A stretch of DNA of 64,000 nt. Origin: Candidatus Poribacteria bacterium (lineage in GTDB: Bacteria; Poribacteria; WGA-4E; WGA-3G). The DNA lies in the NCBI GenBank assembly GCA_022824265.1, contig JAJEAG010000053.1, positions 1 through 64,000 of the forward strand. Reading direction: 5' to 3'. The position numbers were made by a program, and so were the translations under genes. The notes beneath the pieces were generated by a model, which made no database searches, was not told the origin of the DNA, and worked only from the letters and a program-made list of their open reading frames with translations. Every line of letters starts with the position of its first letter. The first letter of the stretch is position 1. Below, one piece after another: positions 26,857 through 35,270 of the stretch.

Positions 26857-27343
26857 TAGAAATATAGTATACCAAATTTCTTACACAATTACAAAGAAAT
26901 TTAAATAGTCATGACTATCTAATCTCTCAAAAATAGGACATAAATGTTTGTTGTATCACTTGATAGTTTTCTTTGTTAAATATAACATGAATTCGGAATA
27001 AGTAACTTTAGGAATCGGTTGAATCCACATCCTAAATTCCGTTGTTTTTGTTATTCGTAGAATAATCCGAATTTTCAGAGTCATTCCTGACTAAATAAGT
27101 CATAATAGACCTGTAAAACCATATATAATATAGAATCATGGCACATGGAAAAATTGTGCAATTTTCCTCTTGACTCTGAAAACTCTGAATCTTTAGAACG
27201 AAAGTAATGTAAATATCATCATATAAAAGTGTTTTCATTCTATCAAACAATACTATTCATTATTTATACCCCACCAATAAAACTATTTATCACATTAACA
27301 TCAATTGATTCTACATATAATATCAGTTATACTCAAGAACATA
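26857..27343. other. Intergenic region between divergent genes
   Basis: This AT-rich stretch between the acyltransferase (minus) and the MATE gene (plus) has no supported gene. It contains short imperfect repeats (GACTCTGAAAACTCTGAATC near 27172; GAAAAATTGTGCAATTTTC near 27147). A possible MATE promoter lies at its right end. Confidence 0.5.
27305..27333 (+). promoter_or_regulatory. Possible sigma-70 promoter of the MATE gene
   Basis: TTGATT at 27305-27310, a 17-bp spacer, TATACT at 27328-27333. The chosen ATG at 27344 is only 10 bp past the -10 box, which would make the transcript almost leaderless, so this is less secure than the other promoters. Confidence 0.35.
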
Positions 27344-28678
27344 ATGGAAACCTACATACCGAAATCCAATAACATCAACAAACAGATATTCAAACTTGCA
27401 TTCCCTAACATCATCAGTAACTTCTCTATACCGTTGCTTGGGGCAGTGGATACCGCGTTGATGGGAAGGTTGGAAACAGTTCATTACCTCGGTGCTGTTG
27501 GCATTGGTGGTGTCATCTTCAGTTTTATCTATTGGGGATTTGGATTTCTCAGAATGGCTACAACGGGTATGACAGCACAAGCATTCGGAGAGAAAGATAC
27601 CACAGAATGTGGACTATTGTTACAGCAAAGTTTGTCCATTGGTATTATTGGGAGTCTATTGTTATTATGCCTTCAGTGGGTTCTTGCAGACCTATGCTTT
27701 GCACTCATTGAAACAAGTCCTGAGGTAGAGCAGCTTGCCCGAACCTATTTTCATATACGCATATACGCTGCACCAGCAACTCTATGCCTACACGCATTCA
27801 ACGGTGTCTTTCTCGGTCTACAAAATGCCACGTATCCAATGTTTCTGACAATAATTGTTAACCTTGTCAACGTCGTGCTAAATTTGGTATTTGTGAGTGT
27901 GTTAGGAATGAAGGTGGAAGGTGTTGCTTTAGCCACTGTTATTGCACAGTATGTAGGTCTTATTCTTGCAGTGCTTCTTTTTCTATTTCGTTATCAACAT
28001 ATCCTTACTACATGGGACATACGTAAAATACTTGCGTTTTCTAAACTCAAGCGGTTTCTAATCATTAGTAACGACATATTTATTCGCACGCTCTGTCTTG
28101 TCTTTAGTCTAACCTACTTTACTGCAAAATCTGCTACATTGAGTGATACCTTCTTAGCCATCAACACCATACTGCTTCAGTATATAAATCTCATGTCTTA
28201 TGCGATAGATGGATTTGCTTTTGCTGCAGAGAGCATGGTCGGTAAATACAAAGGCGCGAAGGATATGTATAATCTAAAGCGATCAACACGGTATATTTTC
28301 CTATGGTCTTACGTGTTTGGTGGCATAACGATGGTGATTTTTGCTCTATATGGGAAACAGTTGTTGTTTCTCTTCACGGATAAACTAAATCTGATTGAAC
28401 AAACAAAACCTTATCTTATCTGGATTATAGCCGCACCGGTTGTAAACGTAGCCGCTTATATATGGGATGGAATATACCTCGGTGCCACCTCCTCAAAAGT
28501 GTTACGGAATACCATGATTGTATCCATGCTGCTCTTTTTATGTGCTGTCTATCTGCTGCTTCCCTATGGCAACCATGGTTTATGGTGTGCATTTACACTG
28601 CTTTTGATTGTACGTGGTGTGTTGCTAACCGTGTTGGCACAGAAGCATCTGTTTACGCAGCACAATATTACGTTTTGA
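27344..28678 (+). CDS. MATE-family multidrug/organic cation antiporter
   Basis: This 444-residue protein begins METYIPKSNNINKQIFKLA. It is a 12-helix membrane protein in two similar halves. The family start P-N-I-I-S-N-F-S-I-P-L-L-G-A-V-D-T-A-L-M-G is clear at about residues 21-40; its Asp aligns with the cation-coupling Asp of DinF-like MATE proteins. MATE transporters export drugs or metabolites using Na+ or H+ gradients. Length is normal. An in-frame start at 27305 would add 13 residues and lies in the putative promoter. It is convergent with the cadherin gene, with an inverted repeat between them. Confidence 0.9.
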   Translation: METYIPKSNNINKQIFKLAFPNIISNFSIPLLGAVDTALMGRLETVHYLGAVGIGGVIFSFIYWGFGFLRMATTGMTAQAFGEKDTTECGLLLQQSLSIGIIGSLLLLCLQWVLADLCFALIETSPEVEQLARTYFHIRIYAAPATLCLHAFNGVFLGLQNATYPMFLTIIVNLVNVVLNLVFVSVLGMKVEGVALATVIAQYVGLILAVLLFLFRYQHILTTWDIRKILAFSKLKRFLIISNDIFIRTLCLVFSLTYFTAKSATLSDTFLAINTILLQYINLMSYAIDGFAFAAESMVGKYKGAKDMYNLKRSTRYIFLWSYVFGGITMVIFALYGKQLLFLFTDKLNLIEQTKPYLIWIIAAPVVNVAAYIWDGIYLGATSSKVLRNTMIVSMLLFLCAVYLLLPYGNHGLWCAFTLLLIVRGVLLTVLAQKHLFTQHNITF

Positions 28679-28697
28679 CTTATGATTAGGTCAATGT

Positions 28698-28736
28698 ATA
28701 GATATATGCACGCTCATATTACACACATATATCTAT
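28698..28736. terminator. Inverted repeat between convergent genes
   Basis: ATAGATATATG (28698-28708) pairs perfectly with CATATATCTAT (28726-28736), and the pairing can be extended outward with one bulge. It lies between the MATE and cadherin stops and may serve as a weak bidirectional terminator. Confidence 0.5.
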
Positions 28737-28750
28737 TACATTTGTTCTTA

Positions 28751-31700
28751 TTAGTTGTTCGGATCACAATCATCATCCTCAAGATACGATAACAATGTAG
28801 CAACATCAAGAATACCGTTAGATGTGTTGTTATCGATATCTGGATATGTGATGCCTCTTGTCGTAAAACTCCATGTCCCTAAGTCATCAGCAGCATTGCA
28901 AATTGTCTGATATAGAGTCTTAGTAGCTGCCTCAGTAGTACTATCATGCACTGAGGCTTTTATATGACCATGGGTGTAACCATCTTCTTCAGAGTAATCT
29001 GCCTTCCAAATATCTAAATAATCGGAAATAGCATTTTCTTCTAATACTGAACTCCATCCAGTTGAGGTCTGTTCTGAAGAACCATCTTCAAACTTGTAAT
29101 AGTTATCTACATAAATTGGATTATCACCATCGTAACCGTAACCACGTATGGTATAACACTGCACTGTCAAATGATTTCCGTCCAATTTGACAGCATAATA
29201 GGCTTCTATGAACTCCTGTTTTGGCACGTAAAATTCAAGCACATCAATCTCAACCGATATTTCGTCGGTACCACCGTTATTGTCAGTGACAGAGACTGTA
29301 ACGGAGTAGGACGATTGAGTGCCATAGTCAAGAGTCGTGTCTGTCTTTAACCGTCCCGTCCTGGTATTAAGGCTGAATGAACTCGCATCAGTCCCGCTTA
29401 TACTGTAAGTAAGCGTATCATCATCCTCATCAGTAGCAGAAACCGCATGTCCGACATTAGTACCAGATACAGCCGATTCAAGAATTGCTCGCAGAGCTGT
29501 TTCACCCTCTTTAAACACAGGAGCATCATTTGCATCGGTTACACTGACTGTGACGAAAGTTCCGTTAGTACCACCTTTGTTGTCAGTTACAGAAAGGGTT
29601 ACAGAATACGACGATCGCTCTTCATGATTGAATAATGCCTTGGTACTTAGTTGTGCTGAATTGCTATCAACACCGAAAATATCTGTATTGGAACTGGCAA
29701 TACTGTATTCAAGTGTATCACCGTCTTCATCCGTTGCCAAGACTGGATCTCCGATAGTTGCTCCCGCTGCCAAATTCTCTGCTACCGAACGTCTCACAAA
29801 GAATCCTTCTGTAAAAACAGGACTATCATTCGCATCGGTTACACTGATATTCACCGTTATATTGGCTGTACCACCATTGTTATCGTCAACAGTAACTATC
29901 ACCGAATAAGTGTCTCGGCTTTCATAGTTAAGTTTCTTGCTTGTCCTTATCTGACCTGAACTACTATCAACACTAAAGGAATCTGCATCCGTTCCTGAAA
30001 GACTGTATTCAAGTGTATCATCGTCTTCATCCGTTGCTGATAGGGGATCTCCTACGGATGCAGATACCAAGTTCTCTGCTACAGATCTGTTAGTGGGAGA
30101 AGTATCTGAAAATACAGGAGCATCATTCGCATCGGTGATACTGATATTCACCGTTATATTGGTTGTGCCACCGTTGTTATCATCAGCAGTAACTATTACC
30201 GAATAAGAATCGTCGGCTTCATGATCAAATGGTTCACTCGTCCTTATCTGACCTGAACTACTATCAATACTAAAGGAATCTGCATCCGTTCCTGAAAGAC
30301 TGTATTCAGGTGTATCATTATCTTCATCCGTTGCTAATACTGGATTTCCGACAGTTGCACCTGCAGCCAAGTTCTCTGCTACAGATCTGTTAGTAGGAGA
30401 AGTATCTGAAAATACAGGAGCATCATTTGCATCGGTGATATTAATTGTTACTGGTATCGTGTCTGTACCACCTTTATTATCAGAAACAGTAACCGATACG
30501 GAGTATGAATTCTTTACTTCATAGTTAAGTGGTTCATTAGTTTTTAGAACACTTGTGCTACTCTCTATGTCGAATACTGTTCCATCTGTACCTGCAAGAC
30601 CGTATTCAAGCACATCATTATCTTCATCTGTTGCTAAAAAAGGATCACCGAAAACTTGTCCAGTGGGAGTATTTTCTTCCACGGAACGTATTGCGGATTC
30701 ATCTACAAACATAGGAGCAACGTTACACACAGGCACTGGATTTGGAGACAAATCTATCAAGGCATCCATGCTACCTATAAGAGAACTTGTGCCATCTCCA
30801 TTAGGGGTATACTTTTCAACTGTCACATCTCCGGTGGTAAGTCCACACCACCGTTCAAAATCGCTAACATCAACATGGATAGTGGTAGCTGAGTCGTCTA
30901 AATCCCTTGGTACTAAACACCAGGCTTGGACACCCCATAAGTTCCATTTATTACCTCTAAATACACCGAAACCGTCAAAACTTGGATGGACTATGGTGCC
31001 ATCAATATTACATGAAATATCAATACTAACACCTGGCAGTGCGACGTATGGTTGATATAACATTTTTTTCGGTCCTATCGCTACACGAAGCTTTATAGTA
31101 GGGACACCTGCTGGCGGAATCCAAGAGTTAGGGTCTGCTTCACCAATCCTATTATTCGTTCCACCATCAGGTTCATTCCCCGTAATATTTCCCGGTGTTA
31201 GACCTCCATCATTCGTCCCACCATCGGGTTCAGTTCCAGTATTCCCTCCTGGATTATTTCCATCATTATTCGTTCCACCATCGGGTTCAGTTCCAGTATT
31301 ACCCCCCGGTGTAGAACCAGTATTTGTGTCATCGGGTTCAGTTCCCATATTATTTCCCGGTGTAGAACCCGGATTATTCCCGCCATTATTCGTTCCACCA
31401 TCAGGTTCAGTTCCAGTATTACCCCCCGGATTATTTCCATCATTATTCGTTCCACCATCAGGTTCAGTCCCCATATTATTCCCTGGTGTAGAACCGTCAT
31501 TATTTCCTGGCGTAGAACCGTCATTATTCCCTGGTGTAGAACCATTAGTTGTGTCATCAGGTTCATTCCCCATATTATTTCCCGGTGTAGAACCCGGATT
31601 ATTCCCGCCATTATTCGTTCCACCATCAGGTTCAGTTCCAGTATTACCTCCCGGATTATTACCATCATCTCTTCCCTGATTTGTCCCATCGTTTACTCCG

Positions 31701-32251
31701 TCATCTTTGGAGTTTGGATCTGTGGTATCCTTTTTATCAGCCTCAGGTGGAATAGGAACAAGATCATCGTCGCGTATATCTCCCATTGTTGTTGAATCTT
31801 TATCCTCATTTGGTGGTGGAGGATTCGTTATATAGTCAGTCGTTTCATCTATAATATCATCTATTGGTATGTCAATTATATCACCTGGTTTTACGAATTC
31901 TTTGATACGATCCAATATGAATTCAACAAGTTCATCAATATCAACTTTTCGACCTGTTTCTATATATTGTTTTTCTATTCGTGTTATAATCTTTTCTATA
32001 GGAACTTGGATTATTACCTCTTTTTTCACAATTCGTTCTACAATATTTGTAACTACAGTCTCAATACGGATTGTCTTTGTAGTTGCGTCTGTTACAATAC
32101 ACATTGAAGGCACACCCAGTATATTATAACAACTAACGGTGAGAGTGCTAACTTCATCAGTACTGATAACTGATGTGTATTGTGAATCAAAACGACCACA
32201 ACCTGCAATAGAGATTAAAAAAAGAAATAACATAAGATAGCGGTTTATCAT
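28751..32251 (-). CDS. Large cadherin-repeat lipoprotein with Gly/Asn/Thr-rich linker and dockerin-like tail
   Basis: This 1166-residue protein has a lipoprotein signal, I-S-I-A-G-C, with lipidated Cys18. Residues 25-150 are an Ile/Val/Glu-rich segment shared with the small neighbouring paralogue. Residues of about 185-370 are a low-complexity linker of repeats such as G-G-N-T-G-T-E-P-D-G-G-T-N-N. A beta-rich domain (about 375-515) precedes five cadherin-like modules (about 520-1000), each with V-A-E-N-L, A-T-D-E-D-N-D and D-A-N-D-A-P-V-F calcium motifs. The C-terminus (D-I-D-N-N-T-S-N-G-I-L-D) resembles a single dockerin-type calcium loop. It is probably exposed on the cell surface and used for adhesion or matrix contact. 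AGGAG precedes the ATG. Binding partners are unknown. Confidence 0.85.
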   Translation of the reverse strand: MINRYLMLFLFLISIAGCGRFDSQYTSVISTDEVSTLTVSCYNILGVPSMCIVTDATTKTIRIETVVTNIVERIVKKEVIIQVPIEKIITRIEKQYIETGRKVDIDELVEFILDRIKEFVKPGDIIDIPIDDIIDETTDYITNPPPPNEDKDSTTMGDIRDDDLVPIPPEADKKDTTDPNSKDDGVNDGTNQGRDDGNNPGGNTGTEPDGGTNNGGNNPGSTPGNNMGNEPDDTTNGSTPGNNDGSTPGNNDGSTPGNNMGTEPDGGTNNDGNNPGGNTGTEPDGGTNNGGNNPGSTPGNNMGTEPDDTNTGSTPGGNTGTEPDGGTNNDGNNPGGNTGTEPDGGTNDGGLTPGNITGNEPDGGTNNRIGEADPNSWIPPAGVPTIKLRVAIGPKKMLYQPYVALPGVSIDISCNIDGTIVHPSFDGFGVFRGNKWNLWGVQAWCLVPRDLDDSATTIHVDVSDFERWCGLTTGDVTVEKYTPNGDGTSSLIGSMDALIDLSPNPVPVCNVAPMFVDESAIRSVEENTPTGQVFGDPFLATDEDNDVLEYGLAGTDGTVFDIESSTSVLKTNEPLNYEVKNSYSVSVTVSDNKGGTDTIPVTINITDANDAPVFSDTSPTNRSVAENLAAGATVGNPVLATDEDNDTPEYSLSGTDADSFSIDSSSGQIRTSEPFDHEADDSYSVIVTADDNNGGTTNITVNISITDANDAPVFSDTSPTNRSVAENLVSASVGDPLSATDEDDDTLEYSLSGTDADSFSVDSSSGQIRTSKKLNYESRDTYSVIVTVDDNNGGTANITVNISVTDANDSPVFTEGFFVRRSVAENLAAGATIGDPVLATDEDGDTLEYSIASSNTDIFGVDSNSAQLSTKALFNHEERSSYSVTLSVTDNKGGTNGTFVTVSVTDANDAPVFKEGETALRAILESAVSGTNVGHAVSATDEDDDTLTYSISGTDASSFSLNTRTGRLKTDTTLDYGTQSSYSVTVSVTDNNGGTDEISVEIDVLEFYVPKQEFIEAYYAVKLDGNHLTVQCYTIRGYGYDGDNPIYVDNYYKFEDGSSEQTSTGWSSVLEENAISDYLDIWKADYSEEDGYTHGHIKASVHDSTTEAATKTLYQTICNAADDLGTWSFTTRGITYPDIDNNTSNGILDVATLLSYLEDDDCDPNN
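31185..31680. repeat. In-frame tandem repeats encoding the Gly/Asn-rich linker
   Basis: The plus strand shows many near copies of units such as CATTATTCGTTCCACCATC and GGTTCAGTTCCAGTATTA inside the cadherin gene. Units are multiples of 3 bp and mostly third-position variants, so the protein repeat is maintained. A tract of this kind is prone to length change by slippage or recombination. Confidence 0.85.
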
Positions 32252-32304
32252 ATTTTCTCCTGGAGTGTTGTATATTTTAATAATGGTTATTTTTCAGGAG
32301 TACG

Positions 32305-32736
32305 TCAAGATTGTTCTATAAATTCCATTGTAACCTCTTCTACTATTGCCTCAAGGGGTACGTCCTTAATTTCATCTTCGGGTACAAGTTCTTTCACTTT
32401 TTCTATTACTTCCGAGACAATTTCCTCAATGTTTGTTTCAGTAGTGATATACTCTATTTCAATTTCAGTAACAATTGTCTCAATAATCACTTCCTCAATA
32501 ACTTCTACCTCAACGATAGTTTCAATTATCGTTGTTACCACTGTCTCTACTTCAACTGTGATAATGCGATCTTGATCAATTACACAAAAGATCGGTATAC
32601 CTAATAGGGTTGTACAAAACACATGTGTGATATATACCTCCTCAGATGAGACAACTCGCATGAATTGATTTTCGAATTTTCCACATCCAATCAATGCAAT
32701 GAGTATGATAAGAATCAAAAGTAATCTAACTAACAT
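32305..32736 (-). CDS. Small lipoprotein, paralogue of the N-terminus of the cadherin lipoprotein
   Basis: This 143-residue protein has a lipoprotein signal ending A-L-I-G-C with Cys18, the same position as in its neighbour. After the Cys both proteins read G-x-F-x-x-Q-F/Y-x-x-V-I/V-S-x-x-E-V, then C-x-x-L-L/I-G-V/I-P, then a long alternating Ile/Val and Glu/Thr segment (I-E-T-I-V-E-V-E-V-I-E-E-V-I), then E-K-V-K-E-L-V-P-E-D. It therefore equals the first 150 residues of the 1166-residue protein without linker or cadherins. AAGGAG precedes the ATG. The two genes are 53 bp apart and probably form an operon. No known domain is recognised. Confidence 0.8.
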   Translation of the reverse strand: MLVRLLLILIILIALIGCGKFENQFMRVVSSEEVYITHVFCTTLLGIPIFCVIDQDRIITVEVETVVTTIIETIVEVEVIEEVIIETIVTEIEIEYITTETNIEEIVSEVIEKVKELVPEDEIKDVPLEAIVEEVTMEFIEQS

Positions 32737-33701
32737 AATATCTCCTTAAAAATACAAGAAATTAAAAGTAGATATTAGGGAATATTTTATTAATAAGAGG
32801 ACTAAACCCTAATTTAATGGGAAGGTACATTAAGATCATATAATAAATGTCTTATCAAATGAAACTCCTTCTGATCAGATATTGCCTAATTTTTTAATGG
32901 CTTCATATTGTCTATAAATAGTGAATATTAACATCATGTCAAAATAGTATCGTTTAGATAGTAAGGTTATTTCAGCAGAGCGAGTAATGGAAACGTGTCA
33001 TTTGAAATGCCAATAAAATTGTGCAATGTAAATTGATGGCATCTCTAACAGAGAACGCTTACATATACGTATATAGTATGATATGTAAGCATATCAGTAA
33101 ACAGGGGTATGTTTAAGTTTCCGATTTTGTGAAAATGGAGTGAGTCGTTTCACTAAAATAGTGAATACCTATAGTAACGACTCATAGTAATGGCTGTGAT
33201 ATAACATCCACACAGGAATATCTGCCTATGTAGTGTGAACACCATATACTGTTGAAGTATATAAACTTCGTTATTGGTAGGTATATTCTTTTCACGTTCC
33301 GATTCTCCCCTAAGTTTACCTTCAAATGACACATTATCATACAAAAGATAATAACGGCACATGTTATACTATTTTGAATACCTGGTTAACTTATTCAGTC
33401 AAGTATATTAACAATTTTAAGGATATAATCTGGAAAAATAAATGTATGTAAAAGAATATATAAATAAAAAGATATGGGTATGAAAAATAAAATAAATATT
33501 AAAAATACAGCATATACATAGAATTGATAAAAATAAAATATAAGATGAAAGATAGATGAACAACTGTATTTATAAATTAATCTAAAACATATATATAAAT
33601 AAAATATAAATAAAATATTATATGATTATTATTAATTAATGGGATTATATATTATTATTAATTTTAATTCAAGGTTTTTTACATTTTCTGTGTTTTTCAT
33701 G
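32737..33701. other. AT-rich gap without recognised genes
   Basis: Nearly 1 kb with very high A+T, especially 33400-33650 where the plus strand is almost only A and T. The short frames have no ribosome sites or protein-like composition. I saw no tRNA, no DnaA-box cluster and no known element. Confidence 0.6.
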
Positions 33702-33741
33702 CTGTGTATTAATGATAATGTCATTAATACACAGGTTTTTC
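33702..33741. terminator. 14-bp perfect hairpin followed by T-run
   Basis: CTGTGTATTAATGA (33702-33715), loop TAATG, TCATTAATACACAG (33721-33734), then GTTTTT. It has the form of an intrinsic terminator for plus-strand transcription, although no gene ends just upstream. It may be an end of the decayed insertion sequence that follows. Confidence 0.5.
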
Positions 33742-33832
33742 AGACTGTAGAGCATATAACAGATTGTACTGCCATCGGAAATTTAGACCATTCCCTAAAA
33801 CAAGATTGTGATATAATTACAATCTAATTAGG

Positions 33833-34218
33833 ATGGTTCAACTTTCAAAGTGGAAATGCCAACTTCTTGAAAATACGGCATCCCGCTTTGAACCTATTGA
33901 TAAACAGACCGATGCATCTCAACAGCGGATCACCAACTATGTTTCAGTTCTTATGGATGTATTTACTGGAATGGTAAGAGGTTGGCAACTGAGCCGACAT
34001 TTGACTCAATCTCTGATAGAGGGTGTCCTTGGGAGAACGGTTATGCGGAAGACTTATCCGTACTCTTAAGGAGGAAAAGTTCACCTGAATCACTATCATG
34101 ATATCGCGAAGATAATGCTCACAAGAGCAAGTATATAACCAGAAACGACCTCACTTGGCATTAGGGTATTTAAACACCTATGGAATTTGAGCAAAAAACT
34201 TGTCTTAACTATCACTAA
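33833..34218 (+). pseudogene. Decayed IS3/IS481-type transposase (rve integrase core)
   Basis: The first frame (33833-34069) includes Y-V-S-V-L-M-D-V-F-T-G-M-V-R-G-W-Q-L-S-R-H-L, a classic integrase-core stretch. After about 34020 the matching continues in other frames: E-N-G-Y-A-E near 34032 (the region of the catalytic Glu), V-H-L-N-H-Y-H-D-I-A near 34080, and L-A-L-G-Y-L then T-P-M-E-F-E-Q-K to a stop at 34216-34218. The part holding the second catalytic Asp is deleted, and at least two frameshifts are present. It cannot encode an active transposase. Its left end and the N-terminal domain are not recognisable. Confidence 0.75.
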
Positions 34219-34268
34219 ATTGTGGTCTAAAAAATCGATGGCACTTCAATGTGTCTGCTTTCTGTATT

Positions 34269-34796
34269 CTATTTCGTTAGTCTTTCTATAATTTTATCCA
34301 CAACACTATCAGCACGTTCTTGTATCTGTTCCTGTGTAAGACTTTGTATAGGATGGGCAACGGTCAATGGCTCCATCTCATTATATCCAAGTACACGTGC
34401 TTGAACTTTTCCCGCAGAGAAAAACACTTCTGAACATATTGCTACACTTGGAACACCGCGTTCCTCTAAAACTGATCCGTCGTGCATACTGCACGAAATA
34501 CAGGAACCTCAGTCAGCAAGTCCTTCTATAACGAAATCTACGCTTTGAGCAAGGTTTCTAAGAAGTTCGGTTGGTGCTGGACGTGCAAATGTAGGTTTTT
34601 TGACACGGACAACATCAGCAATCTCAAATTGATTGCATATTAATTCCTCAACACGATCAAGGAAAATATCACTACCTTTTTTTGTTATGTCAAGTATACC
34701 CATGACTTTACCATTTAAATCAGTAAATCGTGGTGCTAATTTTTTATCAACTTGTTCTCCCTCATAGGTGGGATCAAGTAATGTAATATTTGCCAT
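34269..34796 (-). CDS. UGSC-family selenoprotein (in-frame TGA encodes Sec96)
   Basis: Reading through the TGA at 34511-34509 gives 175 residues. The N-terminal part (I-T-L-L-D-P-T-Y-E-G, then I-L-D-I-T-K-K-G-S-D-I-F-L) and the C-terminal part (M-H-D-G-S-V-L-E-E-R-G-V-P) join at A-D-U-G-S-C-I-S-C, the U/T/C-G-S-C motif that gives the family its name. A hairpin fitting the bacterial SECIS pattern starts 13 nt after the TGA. The family is thought to be redox-active and is distantly linked to glycine-reductase-type selenoproteins; the reaction is unknown. The ATG at 34796 has GGAAAGAG upstream. It lies 15 bp after a TPR gene, under a consensus promoter. A routine gene finder would split it into two false genes. 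Confidence 0.92.
34481..34495 (-). promoter_or_regulatory. Bacterial SECIS element of the UGSC gene
   Basis: Minus-strand hairpin CGUGC-AGUAU-GCACG. The apical loop begins 18 nt after the UGA, has five bases and has G in its second position. This meets the published pattern for bacterial SECIS (loop 16-37 nt from UGA, G among the first two loop bases). Confidence 0.8.
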
Positions 34797-34811
34797 AAAA
34801 TCTCTTTCCAA

Positions 34812-35141
34812 TTATGATTTATCGGTATTCTCGATTTGTATCTGTTGAGACTTTGCCATAGCGTCTTCTGCTTCCTGAATCATCCCTTTTCTTTGGTAAC
34901 AGATAGATAAACTGGTATATACCAGTGGATCATTTGGATTGATTTCAATCGCTTTTTGAACGGCTTCAATTGCATCGTCGTATTGGCTTAATCGTTCATA
35001 CGCATGTCCGAGACCGAGATAGCCTTCGATATAGTCCGGATATGTCTCTATAAGTTCCTTGAATGCGTTAACTGCTGCATCAAGGTCATTATCAGCGAAA
35101 TGTGTAAGTGCGACATCATAAAGTTCTTCTTGTGTAGACAT
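34812..35141 (-). CDS. Small tetratricopeptide-repeat protein
   Basis: This 109-residue protein consists of about three TPR units: L-Y-D-V-A-L-T-H-F-A-D-N-D-L-D-A-A-V, then E-G-Y-L-G-L-G-H-A-Y-E-R-L-S-Q-Y-D-D-A and V-Y-T-S-L-S-I-C-Y-Q-R-K-G-M. TPR folds bind other proteins. No signal peptide is seen, so it is cytoplasmic. AGGAAAAG precedes the ATG. It is the first gene of a two-gene unit with the UGSC selenoprotein, and I infer that it may be a partner or scaffold for it. Confidence 0.88.
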   Translation of the reverse strand: MSTQEELYDVALTHFADNDLDAAVNAFKELIETYPDYIEGYLGLGHAYERLSQYDDAIEAVQKAIEINPNDPLVYTSLSICYQRKGMIQEAEDAMAKSQQIQIENTDKS

Positions 35142-35189
35142 ATTCTTTTCCTAACTGAATATGGTGTATTCTCGACTAAATTTGGAAAG

Positions 35190-35218
35190 ATTATAACATT
35201 ATCATTAAGAAATGTCAA
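35190..35218 (-). promoter_or_regulatory. Consensus-perfect sigma-70 promoter of the TPR-UGSC operon
   Basis: Minus strand: TTGACA (35218-35213), exactly 17 bp, TATAAT (35195-35190), about 48 bp upstream of the TPR start. All twelve consensus bases match, which suggests strong constitutive expression. Confidence 0.85.
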
Positions 35219-35270
35219 TTGAACTTTTGGTTAGCAATTTGGTTGAAGGTTGTCAATTGGTTAGCACATT

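Noticed and set aside
31198-31689. Possible CRISPR array or extra repeat genes in the tandem repeats
   Set aside because: Units are contiguous, multiples of 3 bp and in frame with the cadherin gene, and there are no unique spacers. The overlapping frames on both strands are shadows of the repeat.
32737-33701. Replication origin in the AT-rich gap
   Set aside because: No cluster of DnaA boxes and no dnaA, dnaN or parAB genes nearby; high A+T alone is not enough.
34269-34811. Two separate small genes or a nonsense pseudogene
   Set aside because: The TGA lies exactly at the U-G-S-C family motif, is followed by a SECIS-like hairpin, and both halves are intact.
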